DNA from: Nautiliales bacterium
Lineage (GTDB): Bacteria > Campylobacterota > Campylobacteria > Campylobacterales > JAADDX01
DNA: 64,000 nucleotides
Reading direction: 5' to 3'
Assembly (NCBI GenBank): GCA_030826765.1
Contig: JAUUDM010000026.1
Coordinates: 52,687 to 116,686, forward strand
This document shows positions 28,695 to 38,787 of the stretch, piece by piece; within the stretch, counting starts at the first letter, position 1, and each line of letters begins with the position of its first letter. The notes under the pieces were generated by a model. That model was not told the DNA's origin. It did no database searches and was given only the letters and a program-made list of their open reading frames with translations. The translations under genes were made by a program, and so were the position numbers.

Positions 28695-29459
28695 TTAACC
28701 CCTATACTTTGGTGGAATAAGCTCAGGATTTGTTAAAAATTCTCCTGTTGAATAAATAGAAGTAGTAGCTGCTCTATTATCACAGGCACCTCTAAAAGCC
28801 GTACATCCGTGTTTCATATTGAAAAGCCCCACATAAACAGAATTTGTTTTGAAATTTTCTTCTATTTTTTTACCAATATATCTTGTTAAATCTTCTTGAA
28901 GCCAACCTCTTCTTGCACACCAGTTTACAAATCTATTTATTTTTGAAATTCCACCTAAATATTTTTCTGGAATATAACCAATTACAATAAATGAATCTTC
29001 ATCATAATAATCTTCTCCAAATCTTATAAAATGATGAGAGCAAACTGCATTTAAATCAGTTTTGACAAAAACTGGATTATGATTATCTTTATCATTAGGA
29101 AAAACCGCCATTCTTGGTGCTTTATTCCATCTTCCACTCATCAACTCATAATTATCTTCCGGATATGAACCTGTAAACATTTTCGCAATTCTTCCAAATG
29201 TTCCGATATTTCCTTGTTCTATATTTTCATAAACATTTGCATCCTCTAAATCAATTTTTAATGATTCTAAAACTTCTTTCATTTTGTAAGTTGCAGTTAG
29301 TCTTAAAATATAGTGAGCTTCATCAGATATAGTTTGATTAGTTTCATAAATATTTTCATTTACTTTAAAAGGTTTTATATTTTGATACTCTTTGTAATAT
29401 TTTTCAAAATTTTTAATATCATATTTTAAAGCATATCTTTTTTTAATAAATTCTTTCAT
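28695..29459 (-). CDS. GTP cyclohydrolase I-like protein, divergent
   Basis: CSHHFIRFGEDYYDEDSFIVIGYIPEKYLGGISKINRFVNWCARRGWLQEDLTRYIGKKI and HGCTAFRGACDN; adjacent to queD. Confidence 0.8.
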   Translation of the reverse strand: MKEFIKKRYALKYDIKNFEKYYKEYQNIKPFKVNENIYETNQTISDEAHYILRLTATYKMKEVLESLKIDLEDANVYENIEQGNIGTFGRIAKMFTGSYPEDNYELMSGRWNKAPRMAVFPNDKDNHNPVFVKTDLNAVCSHHFIRFGEDYYDEDSFIVIGYIPEKYLGGISKINRFVNWCARRGWLQEDLTRYIGKKIEENFKTNSVYVGLFNMKHGCTAFRGACDNRAATTSIYSTGEFLTNPELIPPKYRG

Positions 29460-29486
29460 TTGAAGCCTTTAATAATAGTTTTATAA

Positions 29487-30062
29487 TTATCTCTTTATAC
29501 CATAATTTTCAGGTTTTATATCTGTAAAATTATAATTTCTTAAATTTTCTCTAAGATTTTCTAACTCTTCATAATATTTATCATATCCATACGGTAAAAA
29601 ATATTTATAATATTTGTGCTCATATGCTAATCTTTTTTTATGTTTTATTGGACAAAAATATAATTCAGTCCTACTCGCTATTTCGCTTGAATAAGCCATA
29701 AGCCCATTAAAATAACTACAATACACACATCCAAGTTTATCAATAGGATGAAGATATTCTAGATTTTGTCTATCATAGAAAATATAATCACTTCTTTTGA
29801 CTAATGGAATTTTATAAACTCTAAAATTAATATTTTGATAAATCCATAAAAAAACATCTAAAATAACAGCTGGAATTACCATCGCATAAATTATAGGTGA
29901 AGTTAATAAAGTTCCTAAAGGAATAGTTTTAAAATATTCTATAAATTCTTTAAAAGTCCATTTTTTATGAAATTCTTTTTCATCTATCTCTTTTTCAAGT
30001 TCACTTCTCAGCTCTTGTTTAAGTTTATCCATTTCCTCTAATATCTCATTTATTCTACTCAT
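29487..30062 (-). CDS. conserved hypothetical membrane-associated protein with CxxC
   Basis: TM IIYAMVIPAVILDVFLWIY followed by LGCVYCSYFNGLMAYSSEIASRTELYFCPIKHKK. Confidence 0.65.
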   Translation of the reverse strand: MSRINEILEEMDKLKQELRSELEKEIDEKEFHKKWTFKEFIEYFKTIPLGTLLTSPIIYAMVIPAVILDVFLWIYQNINFRVYKIPLVKRSDYIFYDRQNLEYLHPIDKLGCVYCSYFNGLMAYSSEIASRTELYFCPIKHKKRLAYEHKYYKYFLPYGYDKYYEELENLRENLRNYNFTDIKPENYGIKR

Positions 30063-31423
30063 TTTTTATCCTTTATTTTTATAGTAACAATAGTACCTTT
30101 ACCCAAAATTGAATCAAATTTAATCTTACCGTCTATAGTATCAAGTGCTTTTTTTACAATTGAAAGTCCAAGTCCAAATCCTTTAATATCCCTATTTCTT
30201 GATATATCACTTCTATAAAATCTTTCAGTTAGATGTTCTAAATCTTCTTTTTTTATACCAACGCCTGTATCCATTACTTCAAATATAATATTTCCATCAT
30301 CTTTATATAATGAAATTTTAATAACTCCATTTTCTTTTGAGTATTTAATTGCATTATCAATAATATTTATAAAAATAGCATTTATCAAAAATGGATTTGA
30401 TTTTATTTTAATAGGCTCTATTTTTTCAAATTCAATTTTAAGATTTTTATGTTTTGCTTTAAATGAAAGTTTTGAAACTACTTTTAATAAAAGTTCATCT
30501 AAATTTAAATTTTCTTTTTGTTCAACTTCACTATCGATTTTTGAAAACATCAACATCTCTTCAACCATATCTATCATATAATCAATCTCTTTTAAAGACT
30601 TTTTTAAAACATCTTTATAATATTCTTTATCTCTATCTTTTCTAAGGGCTAATTGAATTTCTCCTTTTAAAACAGTAAGCGGAGTTCTAAGTTCGTGTGA
30701 AACATCTGAATTAAATCTATGTATCATATCAATACCATTTCTAAGACGAATTACCATTGAGTTAAAAGCTAATACCAAATCTTTTATTTCATCATTTTGC
30801 AAAGGAATTGGAATAATTCTATCCAAATCTCCTACACTTATTTCATTAGCAGCTTTTGTAATCTCTTTTATTGGATTCAACACTCTATCTAAAATCATAT
30901 TTGCACCAAGTAAAAGTAAAATAAGTAAAATAGGATTTAAAATTATCATCTTTATAAAAATATCTTGAAGTTTTAAATCTATCCTATAAAGAGGTGTAGC
31001 TACTACAATATAACCTTTTATCGGAGCTACTATTTTTATAATATAAATAGCGATTTTTCCATATCTTTTATTATGTACTATTAAAAATTCCTGATTTTCT
31101 TTAATATATTTGCCTAAATTTATATCCATAAAAGTAATACTTTTAGCAATAATTTTCATATTTTTACTACCAAAAACTGCAATCATCACAGGAGATATTG
31201 GATAATCAAGTTTTGATGGGATTGTAACTATTTTATTAATTGATGGAGGAGTAAAATTATCTTTTATATTATGAGAAACTAAAATCAATGAATTTTTAAC
31301 TCTATCATAAAAAGAGTATTTTAATGTTTGATAAAATATTGTATTAAAAACTATCAAAATTAATGCTATAAAAGTTCCAAGCCACCATAAAACAATCTTT
31401 TTTAAATTTTCTTTATTATTCAA
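30059..31423 (-). CDS. two-component sensor histidine kinase with HAMP
   Basis: two TMs, HAMP, FNSDVSHELRTPLTVLKGEIQLAL, IIDNAIKYS, DTGVGIKKEDLEHLTERFYR, GFGLGLSIVKK. Confidence 0.93.
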   Translation of the reverse strand: MNNKENLKKIVLWWLGTFIALILIVFNTIFYQTLKYSFYDRVKNSLILVSHNIKDNFTPPSINKIVTIPSKLDYPISPVMIAVFGSKNMKIIAKSITFMDINLGKYIKENQEFLIVHNKRYGKIAIYIIKIVAPIKGYIVVATPLYRIDLKLQDIFIKMIILNPILLILLLLGANMILDRVLNPIKEITKAANEISVGDLDRIIPIPLQNDEIKDLVLAFNSMVIRLRNGIDMIHRFNSDVSHELRTPLTVLKGEIQLALRKDRDKEYYKDVLKKSLKEIDYMIDMVEEMLMFSKIDSEVEQKENLNLDELLLKVVSKLSFKAKHKNLKIEFEKIEPIKIKSNPFLINAIFINIIDNAIKYSKENGVIKISLYKDDGNIIFEVMDTGVGIKKEDLEHLTERFYRSDISRNRDIKGFGLGLSIVKKALDTIDGKIKFDSILGKGTIVTIKIKDKK

Positions 31424-32069
31424 TAAAATATCCCATATTTCTTTTTGATTTAATTAAATCTTTACCAAGTTTATTTCGAAGTCTATATACAATTACTTGA
31501 ATAACATTACTATTTACAAATTCTTCGCTATTCCAAAGTTGATCTTGAATCATTTCAGTTGATACTAAGCTTCCTCTATTTGCTAATAAAAACTCTAAAA
31601 ATTCAAACTCTTTTGCTGTTAAATTTACAATTTCTCCATTTTTTTTCACAAGTTTAGATTCAAAATCAACTTCAATATCATCAATTACTATTTTATCACT
31701 ACCTTTTAAAGCACTTCTTCTATAAATTGCATTAATTCTTGCAATTAATTCATCAAAATTAAATGGTTTTGTTAAATAATCATCTGCACCCTCGTTTAAA
31801 CCTTCAAGTTTATTTTCCATAGCATCTTTTGCAGTTAACATTAAAACAGGAGTTTTTATATCTTTACTTCTTAAATCTTTTAAAATATCAATTCCACTTT
31901 TTTCTGGTAACATCCAATCTAAAATAATAATATCATAATGATTAACTTCAGCTAAATATTCCCCATCTTCTCCGTTTGCAGCAGTATCAACTACCATTCC
32001 TTCTTCTTCAAGACCTCTTTTTAAAAGCGATAAAATCGCTTCATCATCTTCTATTACTAATAATTTCAT
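31416..32069 (-). CDS. OmpR-family response regulator
   Basis: VIEDDEAILSLLKRGL, DWMLPEKSG, MLTAKDA, DDYLTKPF, winged helix VIVYRLRNKLGKDLIKSKRNMGYFI. Confidence 0.94.
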   Translation of the reverse strand: MKLLVIEDDEAILSLLKRGLEEEGMVVDTAANGEDGEYLAEVNHYDIIILDWMLPEKSGIDILKDLRSKDIKTPVLMLTAKDAMENKLEGLNEGADDYLTKPFNFDELIARINAIYRRSALKGSDKIVIDDIEVDFESKLVKKNGEIVNLTAKEFEFLEFLLANRGSLVSTEMIQDQLWNSEEFVNSNVIQVIVYRLRNKLGKDLIKSKRNMGYFIE

Positions 32070-34954
32070 TGTAACTCCTGTAAAATTGTTTCAATAATAA
32101 TTATATCATCCTTAGCTTTCGCTTTTATGAATTTTTTGTCATTTGGATAAATTATTGTAATATTTTCTCCATAATTTGAAATAGTTTCTACACCTTTTTT
32201 AGTTGCTAATACTTTAATCTTCATTTTTTCTAAAAAATTATTTGTCGGAGTGTCAATTTTTCCAAACCTATCAATTAATTCTTTTTGAATATTATAAATA
32301 TCTTCAAGTGTTTTTACCATAGAAAGTCTTCTATAAATCTCTATCCTAACTCTTTCATCTTCTACAAGTTCTGATGAAATATAAGCATTTATATTTAGTT
32401 TTATCTCAACTTCTTTTTCACTCTTAGCTTCACCACTCAAATCTCTTAAAGTATCTTCAAGGAGTTTAATATACATTGAATATCCAACATTTTTGATTTG
32501 TCCTGATTGAGCTTCTCCTATGATATTTCCACCACCTCGAATTTCTAAATCGTGCATTGCAAGAACTGCACCACTTCCTAAAAATGAATTTTCTTCAAGA
32601 GCTAATAATCTTTTTTTTGCATCCTCACTTATCTCTTCTTTATCTTTTACAATAAAATAAGCATAACCTTCTTTATCTCCTCGTCCAACTCTTCCTCTAA
32701 TTTGATGTAAATCAGCTATTCCAAATCTATCTGCATTTTCCACAATTACTGTATTTACATTTGGTATATGAATCCCACTTTCAACTATTGTAGTAGCTAT
32801 TATTAAATCATACTTTTTATTTACGAAATCAATCATACTTTTTTCTATTTGAACAGGAGTAAGTTTCGCGTGTAAAACTAAAATCCTTAAATTTGGTATA
32901 AGCTTTTGAAGTTTGTCTTTTTTAATTTCAATTCCAGCAATATTGTTATAAATATAAAAAACTTGCCCGCCTCTACGTATTTCTCTAAAAATTACTTCTT
33001 TAATAAGTTCATCAGAATACTCTTTTACAAATGTTCTTGTTTCTTGTTTTGTTTTTGGTGGAGTATTAAGTGCAGAAAAACCTTTTATTTTTGAAAGTGC
33101 TAAATTCAAACTTCTTGGAATTGGAGTTGCACTCATACTTAAAAGATGAACATTTTCTACCATATTTTTTAGTTTCTCTTTTTGTTTAACCCCAAATTTA
33201 TGCTCTTCATCAATTACAACCAACCCTAAATTTTTATACTCTAAATTAAAAGCAGAATGAGTTGCTAAAACTATATCAACAGTCCCTTCTTTAAGGCTTG
33301 CTTCAATTATTTTTTTCTCTTTAGCAGTTGTAAATCTATCAACTTTAGCTATATTTATATCATATTTTTCAAATCTTTTTTTGAATGTTTCATAATGTTG
33401 GCTTACTAAAATAGTAGTAGGAGCAACCATCGCTACTTGATAACCGCTATTTACTGCTATAAATGAAGCTACCATCGCAATTTCAGTTTTTCCAAATCCA
33501 ACATCACCACTTAAAAGTCTATCCATTACACGAGTTTTCATCTCTTTGATTATTTCTTCAACAGCCTTTTTTTGGTCAGGTGTATAGTTAAATCCTGCAT
33601 CATTTATAAACTCTTCAACTCCATCAAATTTCATAGGTTTAGGAGTTATTGTCTCTCTTAGAGCTGAAAGCTTGATAATATCAGCAGCTATTGCAAATAT
33701 TTTTTCTTTTACTTTTTGTTTATTTTTACTAAATGTAGATTTTCCCATTTTATCTAAACTTGGAGTAACTCCACCGGGGGCTATATATCTATCGATTAGG
33801 TTTAAATTATCAATAGGAAGTAAAAGTTTATCATCATTTGCATACCGAATTTCAGCAAATTCACCAGTTTTACCTAAAACTTGAAGTCTAACAAGTCCCA
33901 TAAATTTACCAATTCCGTGCTCTTCATGAACTACAAAATCTCCTTTTTTAAGGTCATCAATCAAAATTGTAGGAGTTTTTTTCTTTTTGGATTTGAATTC
34001 ATTTAATGAAATAATCGTTTTATCAGGACACTCAACATTTAAAACCACATCACTTTTCGTAAATGGATAATTTATGTTTTTTTCTTTTAATAAAACTTCA
34101 TTTTTAGCTAAAATTTCTATATTCTTTTTAGGATTTAATTCGATAAATTCTTTTATATTTTTTGGTTTAAAATCTTTGCATTTGCCTTCTTTTATAATAT
34201 TTATTTCAAATTCAAAAGCTTCATTAAATAGCTTGAAATCTTCAATATCCCCAGTCATATCATAAAGAAGATTAAATTTTTTAATAATTGGCTGTTTCTC
34301 TAAAAACCAAAATCCAAGTGAATAAATATCTTTATAAAAAACATCAAATTTACAATTTTGTATCTTTTCATTTATTTCTTCATATTCTTCATTTTTCAAA
34401 CTTGCAATTGCAGGAATTACTTCTATACTTTCTACTTCATCTTTACTAATTTGAGTAAATTCATCAAAACTTCTGATATTTTCTATTTCTGTATCAAAAA
34501 GAGAAATTCTATAAGGAGTATCAGAATTAATGGGGTAAATATCAATAATATCCCCTCTAAAACTAACCTCTCCTTTTTCTTGAATAATACTAACTACTTC
34601 ATAACCATATAAAACTAACTTTTCTTTTAATTCATTTAAATTAATTGTATCAGCAAATTCAAGTTTAATTGAATCAAAATATTTTTTAGTTGGTAGTTTT
34701 CTAAGAACTGTATTTATGGGAGATATTAAAAGAGCATTTGAATTGTAGTATTTAAAAAGAGCCGAATTTAATTCAAAAAGCTCTTCTTTATAACTTCTCA
34801 TATCATCACCCAAGTTTGCTCTAAAATCAGGCAATATAATATAAGAAATATTTAAATATTTAGCAACTTCCCCTACTAATAAAGCTTCATTATAATCTTT
34901 TGTAATTACATTATCAGCTTTAGTTTTTAAAAACTCAAGACTTTTTGCTTGCAT
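32066..34954 (-). CDS. mfd: transcription-repair coupling factor
   Basis: GDFVVHEEHGIGKFMGL, DRLLSGDVGFGKTEIAM, VIDEEHKFGVKQKEKLK, SMSATPIPRSLNLAL, IRGRVGRGDKEGYAY. Confidence 0.97.
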   Translation of the reverse strand: MQAKSLEFLKTKADNVITKDYNEALLVGEVAKYLNISYIILPDFRANLGDDMRSYKEELFELNSALFKYYNSNALLISPINTVLRKLPTKKYFDSIKLEFADTINLNELKEKLVLYGYEVVSIIQEKGEVSFRGDIIDIYPINSDTPYRISLFDTEIENIRSFDEFTQISKDEVESIEVIPAIASLKNEEYEEINEKIQNCKFDVFYKDIYSLGFWFLEKQPIIKKFNLLYDMTGDIEDFKLFNEAFEFEINIIKEGKCKDFKPKNIKEFIELNPKKNIEILAKNEVLLKEKNINYPFTKSDVVLNVECPDKTIISLNEFKSKKKKTPTILIDDLKKGDFVVHEEHGIGKFMGLVRLQVLGKTGEFAEIRYANDDKLLLPIDNLNLIDRYIAPGGVTPSLDKMGKSTFSKNKQKVKEKIFAIAADIIKLSALRETITPKPMKFDGVEEFINDAGFNYTPDQKKAVEEIIKEMKTRVMDRLLSGDVGFGKTEIAMVASFIAVNSGYQVAMVAPTTILVSQHYETFKKRFEKYDINIAKVDRFTTAKEKKIIEASLKEGTVDIVLATHSAFNLEYKNLGLVVIDEEHKFGVKQKEKLKNMVENVHLLSMSATPIPRSLNLALSKIKGFSALNTPPKTKQETRTFVKEYSDELIKEVIFREIRRGGQVFYIYNNIAGIEIKKDKLQKLIPNLRILVLHAKLTPVQIEKSMIDFVNKKYDLIIATTIVESGIHIPNVNTVIVENADRFGIADLHQIRGRVGRGDKEGYAYFIVKDKEEISEDAKKRLLALEENSFLGSGAVLAMHDLEIRGGGNIIGEAQSGQIKNVGYSMYIKLLEDTLRDLSGEAKSEKEVEIKLNINAYISSELVEDERVRIEIYRRLSMVKTLEDIYNIQKELIDRFGKIDTPTNNFLEKMKIKVLATKKGVETISNYGENITIIYPNDKKFIKAKAKDDIIIIETILQELQ

Positions 34955-35279
34955 CTTTTTTCTTTAATGTCGAAGTTCCTTCAAATACTCCACCTTTTTC
35001 AATAATTAAATCTTTTGTAATTATTTCTCCACTTAATACACCACCATTTGTTATCTCTAAGATATCACACTCTATTTTACCTTCAAATTTACCATTTAAA
35101 ATAAATTTAGAACAAATTATTTCACCTTTTGCTAATCCACTTTTACCAATACTTATTTGAGTTGAAGAATTGATAATTCCTTCAATCTCGCCTTCTATAT
35201 GTAGTTTAGCACTTAAATTAAATTCACCTTTTAATTTTGCACCTTGTGAAATTATCGTTGTAGAAGTTTCTTTTGCCAT
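34935..35279 (-). CDS. bactofilin/CcmA-like polymer-forming cytoskeletal protein (ORF track start 35306)
   Basis: IISQGAKLKGEFNLSAKLHIEGEIEGII...GEIICSKFILNGKFEGKIECDILEITNGGVLSGEI; ATG 35279 has an AAAGG upstream. Confidence 0.88.
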   Translation of the reverse strand: MAKETSTTIISQGAKLKGEFNLSAKLHIEGEIEGIINSSTQISIGKSGLAKGEIICSKFILNGKFEGKIECDILEITNGGVLSGEIITKDLIIEKGGVFEGTSTLKKKDASKKS

Positions 35280-36163
35280 TGTATCGCCTTTATTAAAGAT
35301 TGCCATTTTACTTTTTGTTCCTTTTTAAATATATAATTGTAATTTTTTAAGTTCCATTTTAAAAAATATTTAGGACTTAAAACCATACCTATATATCTTA
35401 TCTCATAATGCAGGTGTGGTCCATTACTAAGCCCACTACTTCCAGTATAACCAATCAAATCACCCTTTTTTACAAATTTTCCACTTTTTACTACAATTTT
35501 ACTTAAATGACCAAAAAGTGTTTTAAAACCAAAATTATGATCTAAAATAATTAAATTTCCATATCCACTTGTTGTATGATAATGTGCATATTCAACTATA
35601 GCATCGGCTGTAGCATAAACTGGAGTACCTCTTTTTGCTCTTAAGTCAATTCCTGGATGAAACTCTCTTTTATGTAAAATTGGATGTATTCTCCACCCAA
35701 AAGGTGAAGTTACTCCTTTAAATATTATAGGATATCCATTTGGAATATTTTGTAAAATATATTTTTTATCAACTGCATCTATTTTAGCTAAATCAAGTTT
35801 TTCATTAGTGGTAGTATCTTTTGATGGCTTAATTTGTAAAATAGATTCTATATCACTTATTTTATCATTTACTTCATCTAAAAACTTCTGTTTTTGAGTA
35901 ATATTTTGTTCTAAAACTAAAATTTTGTTTTCTAAACTATTCTGTTTTTTTAAAAGAATTGTTATTTTTTGCTCTTTTTTATTTAAAAGTTCTGTTTTTT
36001 CTGTAACTAAATTATTTAAATAAGTAATCATCAAAAAACCACTAATAAACAGTATAATTAAAAATATACTAAAAAAAATTATAAATTTTCTTATCAATTG
36101 TGTAATTGTATATTGTTTACTACCATATAAAGTTGTAATTGTTATTAAAGTACTATTTTTCAT
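35252..36163 (-). CDS. M23-family peptidoglycan endopeptidase (Csd1/Csd2-like)
   Basis: N-terminal TM and coiled coil; SPFGWRIHPILHKREFHPGIDLRAKRGTPVYA, GLSNGPHLHYEIRY. Confidence 0.93.
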   Translation of the reverse strand: MKNSTLITITTLYGSKQYTITQLIRKFIIFFSIFLIILFISGFLMITYLNNLVTEKTELLNKKEQKITILLKKQNSLENKILVLEQNITQKQKFLDEVNDKISDIESILQIKPSKDTTTNEKLDLAKIDAVDKKYILQNIPNGYPIIFKGVTSPFGWRIHPILHKREFHPGIDLRAKRGTPVYATADAIVEYAHYHTTSGYGNLIILDHNFGFKTLFGHLSKIVVKSGKFVKKGDLIGYTGSSGLSNGPHLHYEIRYIGMVLSPKYFLKWNLKNYNYIFKKEQKVKWQSLIKAIQWQKKLLQR

Positions 36164-37277
36164 AATTTCTTAAAAACTTTTCCACTACTGAAAAGCTCCC
36201 AAATATAAGTGTTGGATGATTTTCTAATTTTTTAAATTCTTCAACTTCAATTTGCAAATTTTTTGCTGTTTTTATAACTTTATTTTTATCTGCAATTCTA
36301 TCATTTTCTACTTCAATTATAAAAAGTTTATTTATAATTGGTTTTAAAATAGATAAAATTTCTTTATAATCTTTATCTTCATAAGTATTATAAATTAAAT
36401 TGATTTTTTTATCTTTAAATTCATTCAAAATAGCTCTTGCTGCTAATGGATTATGACCAACATCAATATATAAATTTTCATCAATTTTTTGAAGTCTTCC
36501 TTTTAATTCAATTCCTTTTAAATGATCCAAATTAAATTCCAAATTTTCTCTTTTTATAAAAGATAAAGAAAGTGCTAAATTATCAGCTAAATATGAAGCA
36601 AAATTATTTTCTTTTATAAAGTTTTGAATCTGATTCAATTCATTTTCATTTAAAAACTCTAAAAAACTTGGATAATGTGATGAAATTTGCATAACTTCTG
36701 AATGAATTTGTTTACCTATAATTGCATGAGTTTTTATTGAATTTAATTTAGTAGTAGCTATTTCTTCAATAGTATTACCTAAAAACGATTGATGGTCAAT
36801 ATCAATAGTAGTGACTAAACTCATATATCTATCAAATACACTTGTAGCATCTCTTTCTCCACCAAGTCCAGCTTCTAAAATAATATAATCCAAACCTTCA
36901 AAACATTTCATAGCAAGAAATGTAGTATATTCAAAATAACTAAGTCTATCTACATAATACTTAGGAATTAATTGTTGTAATTTTTGATGAGCTTTTTCTA
37001 AACTTTCATCATCTGTATCTTTACCATTTATCCAAATTCTTTCATTAAATTTCATAATATGTGGAGATGTATAATGCCCTACATTAAACCCCATTTTATA
37101 AAGATAATATGCCAAAAATCTACCAGTTGTTCCTTTTCCATTCGTTCCTATAATATGAACTATTTTTTTTGGAATTTTAAAATTATCTCTTATTTTATTC
37201 CAACACTTAGGCATTCTGTCATAATCAATTTCTTTATAAAAAAGAGGCTTTTTATTTAAAAATTTAGTTAACTTCAA
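36153..37277 (-). CDS. folC: folylpolyglutamate/dihydrofolate synthase (ORF track start 37319; TTG 37277 preferred)
   Basis: IIGTNGKGTTGRFLAYYL, HYTSPHIMKFNERI, ILEAGLGGERDATSVF, DHQSFLGNTIEEIA, DVGHNPLAAR. Confidence 0.93.
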   Translation of the reverse strand: MKLTKFLNKKPLFYKEIDYDRMPKCWNKIRDNFKIPKKIVHIIGTNGKGTTGRFLAYYLYKMGFNVGHYTSPHIMKFNERIWINGKDTDDESLEKAHQKLQQLIPKYYVDRLSYFEYTTFLAMKCFEGLDYIILEAGLGGERDATSVFDRYMSLVTTIDIDHQSFLGNTIEEIATTKLNSIKTHAIIGKQIHSEVMQISSHYPSFLEFLNENELNQIQNFIKENNFASYLADNLALSLSFIKRENLEFNLDHLKGIELKGRLQKIDENLYIDVGHNPLAARAILNEFKDKKINLIYNTYEDKDYKEILSILKPIINKLFIIEVENDRIADKNKVIKTAKNLQIEVEEFKKLENHPTLIFGSFSVVEKFLRNYEK

Positions 37278-38787
37278 CTCTATTTCTTCCACTATTTTTA
37301 GCTTTATAAAGTCTTTCATCTGCTAATTTTACTATCTCTTCCATAGAATTTACCTCTTTTCTTTCAGCCACACCTGCACTAATTGTAATTTTTATTCGTG
37401 TTTTTTTATACATAAATTTAGTTTTTTCTATAACTTGTCTAATCTTATCAGCAAATTTATAAGCACCATTTTTATCAGTTTCAGGAACAATTATTATAAA
37501 TTCTTCACCCCCAAAACGACCAACTATATCAATATCTCTTGAATATCTATTTAAAATAAGTCCAACACTTTTTAAAATAACATCTCCGGCATCATGACCA
37601 TAAGTATCGTTTACATTTTTAAAATGATCAATATCAAAAAATATTACACTATAATTTCTTTTAAATCTTTTATAAAATTCTTCTTGTTTTTTAAGTTCAT
37701 CATTTAAAGCTTTTTTATTTAACATATTTGTCAAAGCATCAGTTTTTGCTTCTTTTTTAACCTTTTGAAGTTCATTTTCAAGAAGATCTATTTTTTTTCT
37801 TAAAATTGATATTTCTTCATTTTCTTTTTCTAATTCATTACTAAATTTTTTTATTTCTTCATCCAATCCTATTGTAATAGTAACTAATTTCTCTTTTACT
37901 ACTTCAAATTTATCACTTGTATCAATTTTTTCTAAATCTTGTGAAATTATTTTTATCTCTTCTTTTGAAACATTACTATTTTTCAGTAAAGAAACTATTT
38001 TTCTTGATAAAGTTTCTGTAATCTTATCTATATCTACAAATTTCTTTTTAAGTTCATCTTTATCTTTTTTAATTCTTTTTTTAGTTAAAATTTTTATTTC
38101 ATTAGCCATATTTAGTGCTGTAATTAAAGAAGAATCCCTTTTTAACTGTTTATTTAAAATAGCAACTTCATCATCCATAAAATGAGCATAACTTGGAGTT
38201 AAAGAAAAAATAATAGCATCAACTAATTCACTAAAATCCTCATCTTTTGCTAAACATTTTTCTAATTTAGGTAACATCTCTAAAACATCATCATCATTTA
38301 AATGACATCTTTTTTTATACATTTTAAAGTTTTTATCATCATAAGTAGTCATAAAATCCAACCACTCATTTCTAAGTTTTGCTATTTCATCAGGTTTCAA
38401 ATAAGGTTTTAATAAATCTATATGTTTTGAAGCAATATATTTAGCTTTACTTGGAAACATATCAATTACTTGTAACACCCTTTTTGTATAAGTCAAAAGT
38501 TCATTTGAAAATGCTTTAGTTTCATCAATATTTTCTCTATTTAAATTATTTATAAGAAATAATACTAACTCACTTAAAGTATTAATTCTATAATTAGCAA
38601 GCATTTTTTGATATTTCTTATCAAGTTTTTGAATTAAATTAGCAACTTTATTACAATCTTCAAAAATAATATTTGCTTTTTTTGCTTCTTTACAAAATAC
38701 TTTTTGATACTCATCTGGAGTAAAAATATAATTTTTATTTTTGAATTCTGCTAATGACTTTTTACTTACTTGTTCTATTGTTGTCAT
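37264..38787 (-). CDS. GGDEF diguanylate cyclase with long helical N-terminal region
   Basis: FFDIDHFKNVNDTYGHDAGDVIL, RDIDIVGRFGGEEF (I-site RxxD plus GGEEF). Confidence 0.94.
   Translation of the reverse strand: MTTIEQVSKKSLAEFKNKNYIFTPDEYQKVFCKEAKKANIIFEDCNKVANLIQKLDKKYQKMLANYRINTLSELVLFLINNLNRENIDETKAFSNELLTYTKRVLQVIDMFPSKAKYIASKHIDLLKPYLKPDEIAKLRNEWLDFMTTYDDKNFKMYKKRCHLNDDDVLEMLPKLEKCLAKDEDFSELVDAIIFSLTPSYAHFMDDEVAILNKQLKRDSSLITALNMANEIKILTKKRIKKDKDELKKKFVDIDKITETLSRKIVSLLKNSNVSKEEIKIISQDLEKIDTSDKFEVVKEKLVTITIGLDEEIKKFSNELEKENEEISILRKKIDLLENELQKVKKEAKTDALTNMLNKKALNDELKKQEEFYKRFKRNYSVIFFDIDHFKNVNDTYGHDAGDVILKSVGLILNRYSRDIDIVGRFGGEEFIIIVPETDKNGAYKFADKIRQVIEKTKFMYKKTRIKITISAGVAERKEVNSMEEIVKLADERLYKAKNSGRNRVEVN

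Noticed and set aside
32906-34612. Plus-strand ORFs inside mfd
   Set aside because: Antisense Phe/Ser-rich shadow ORFs
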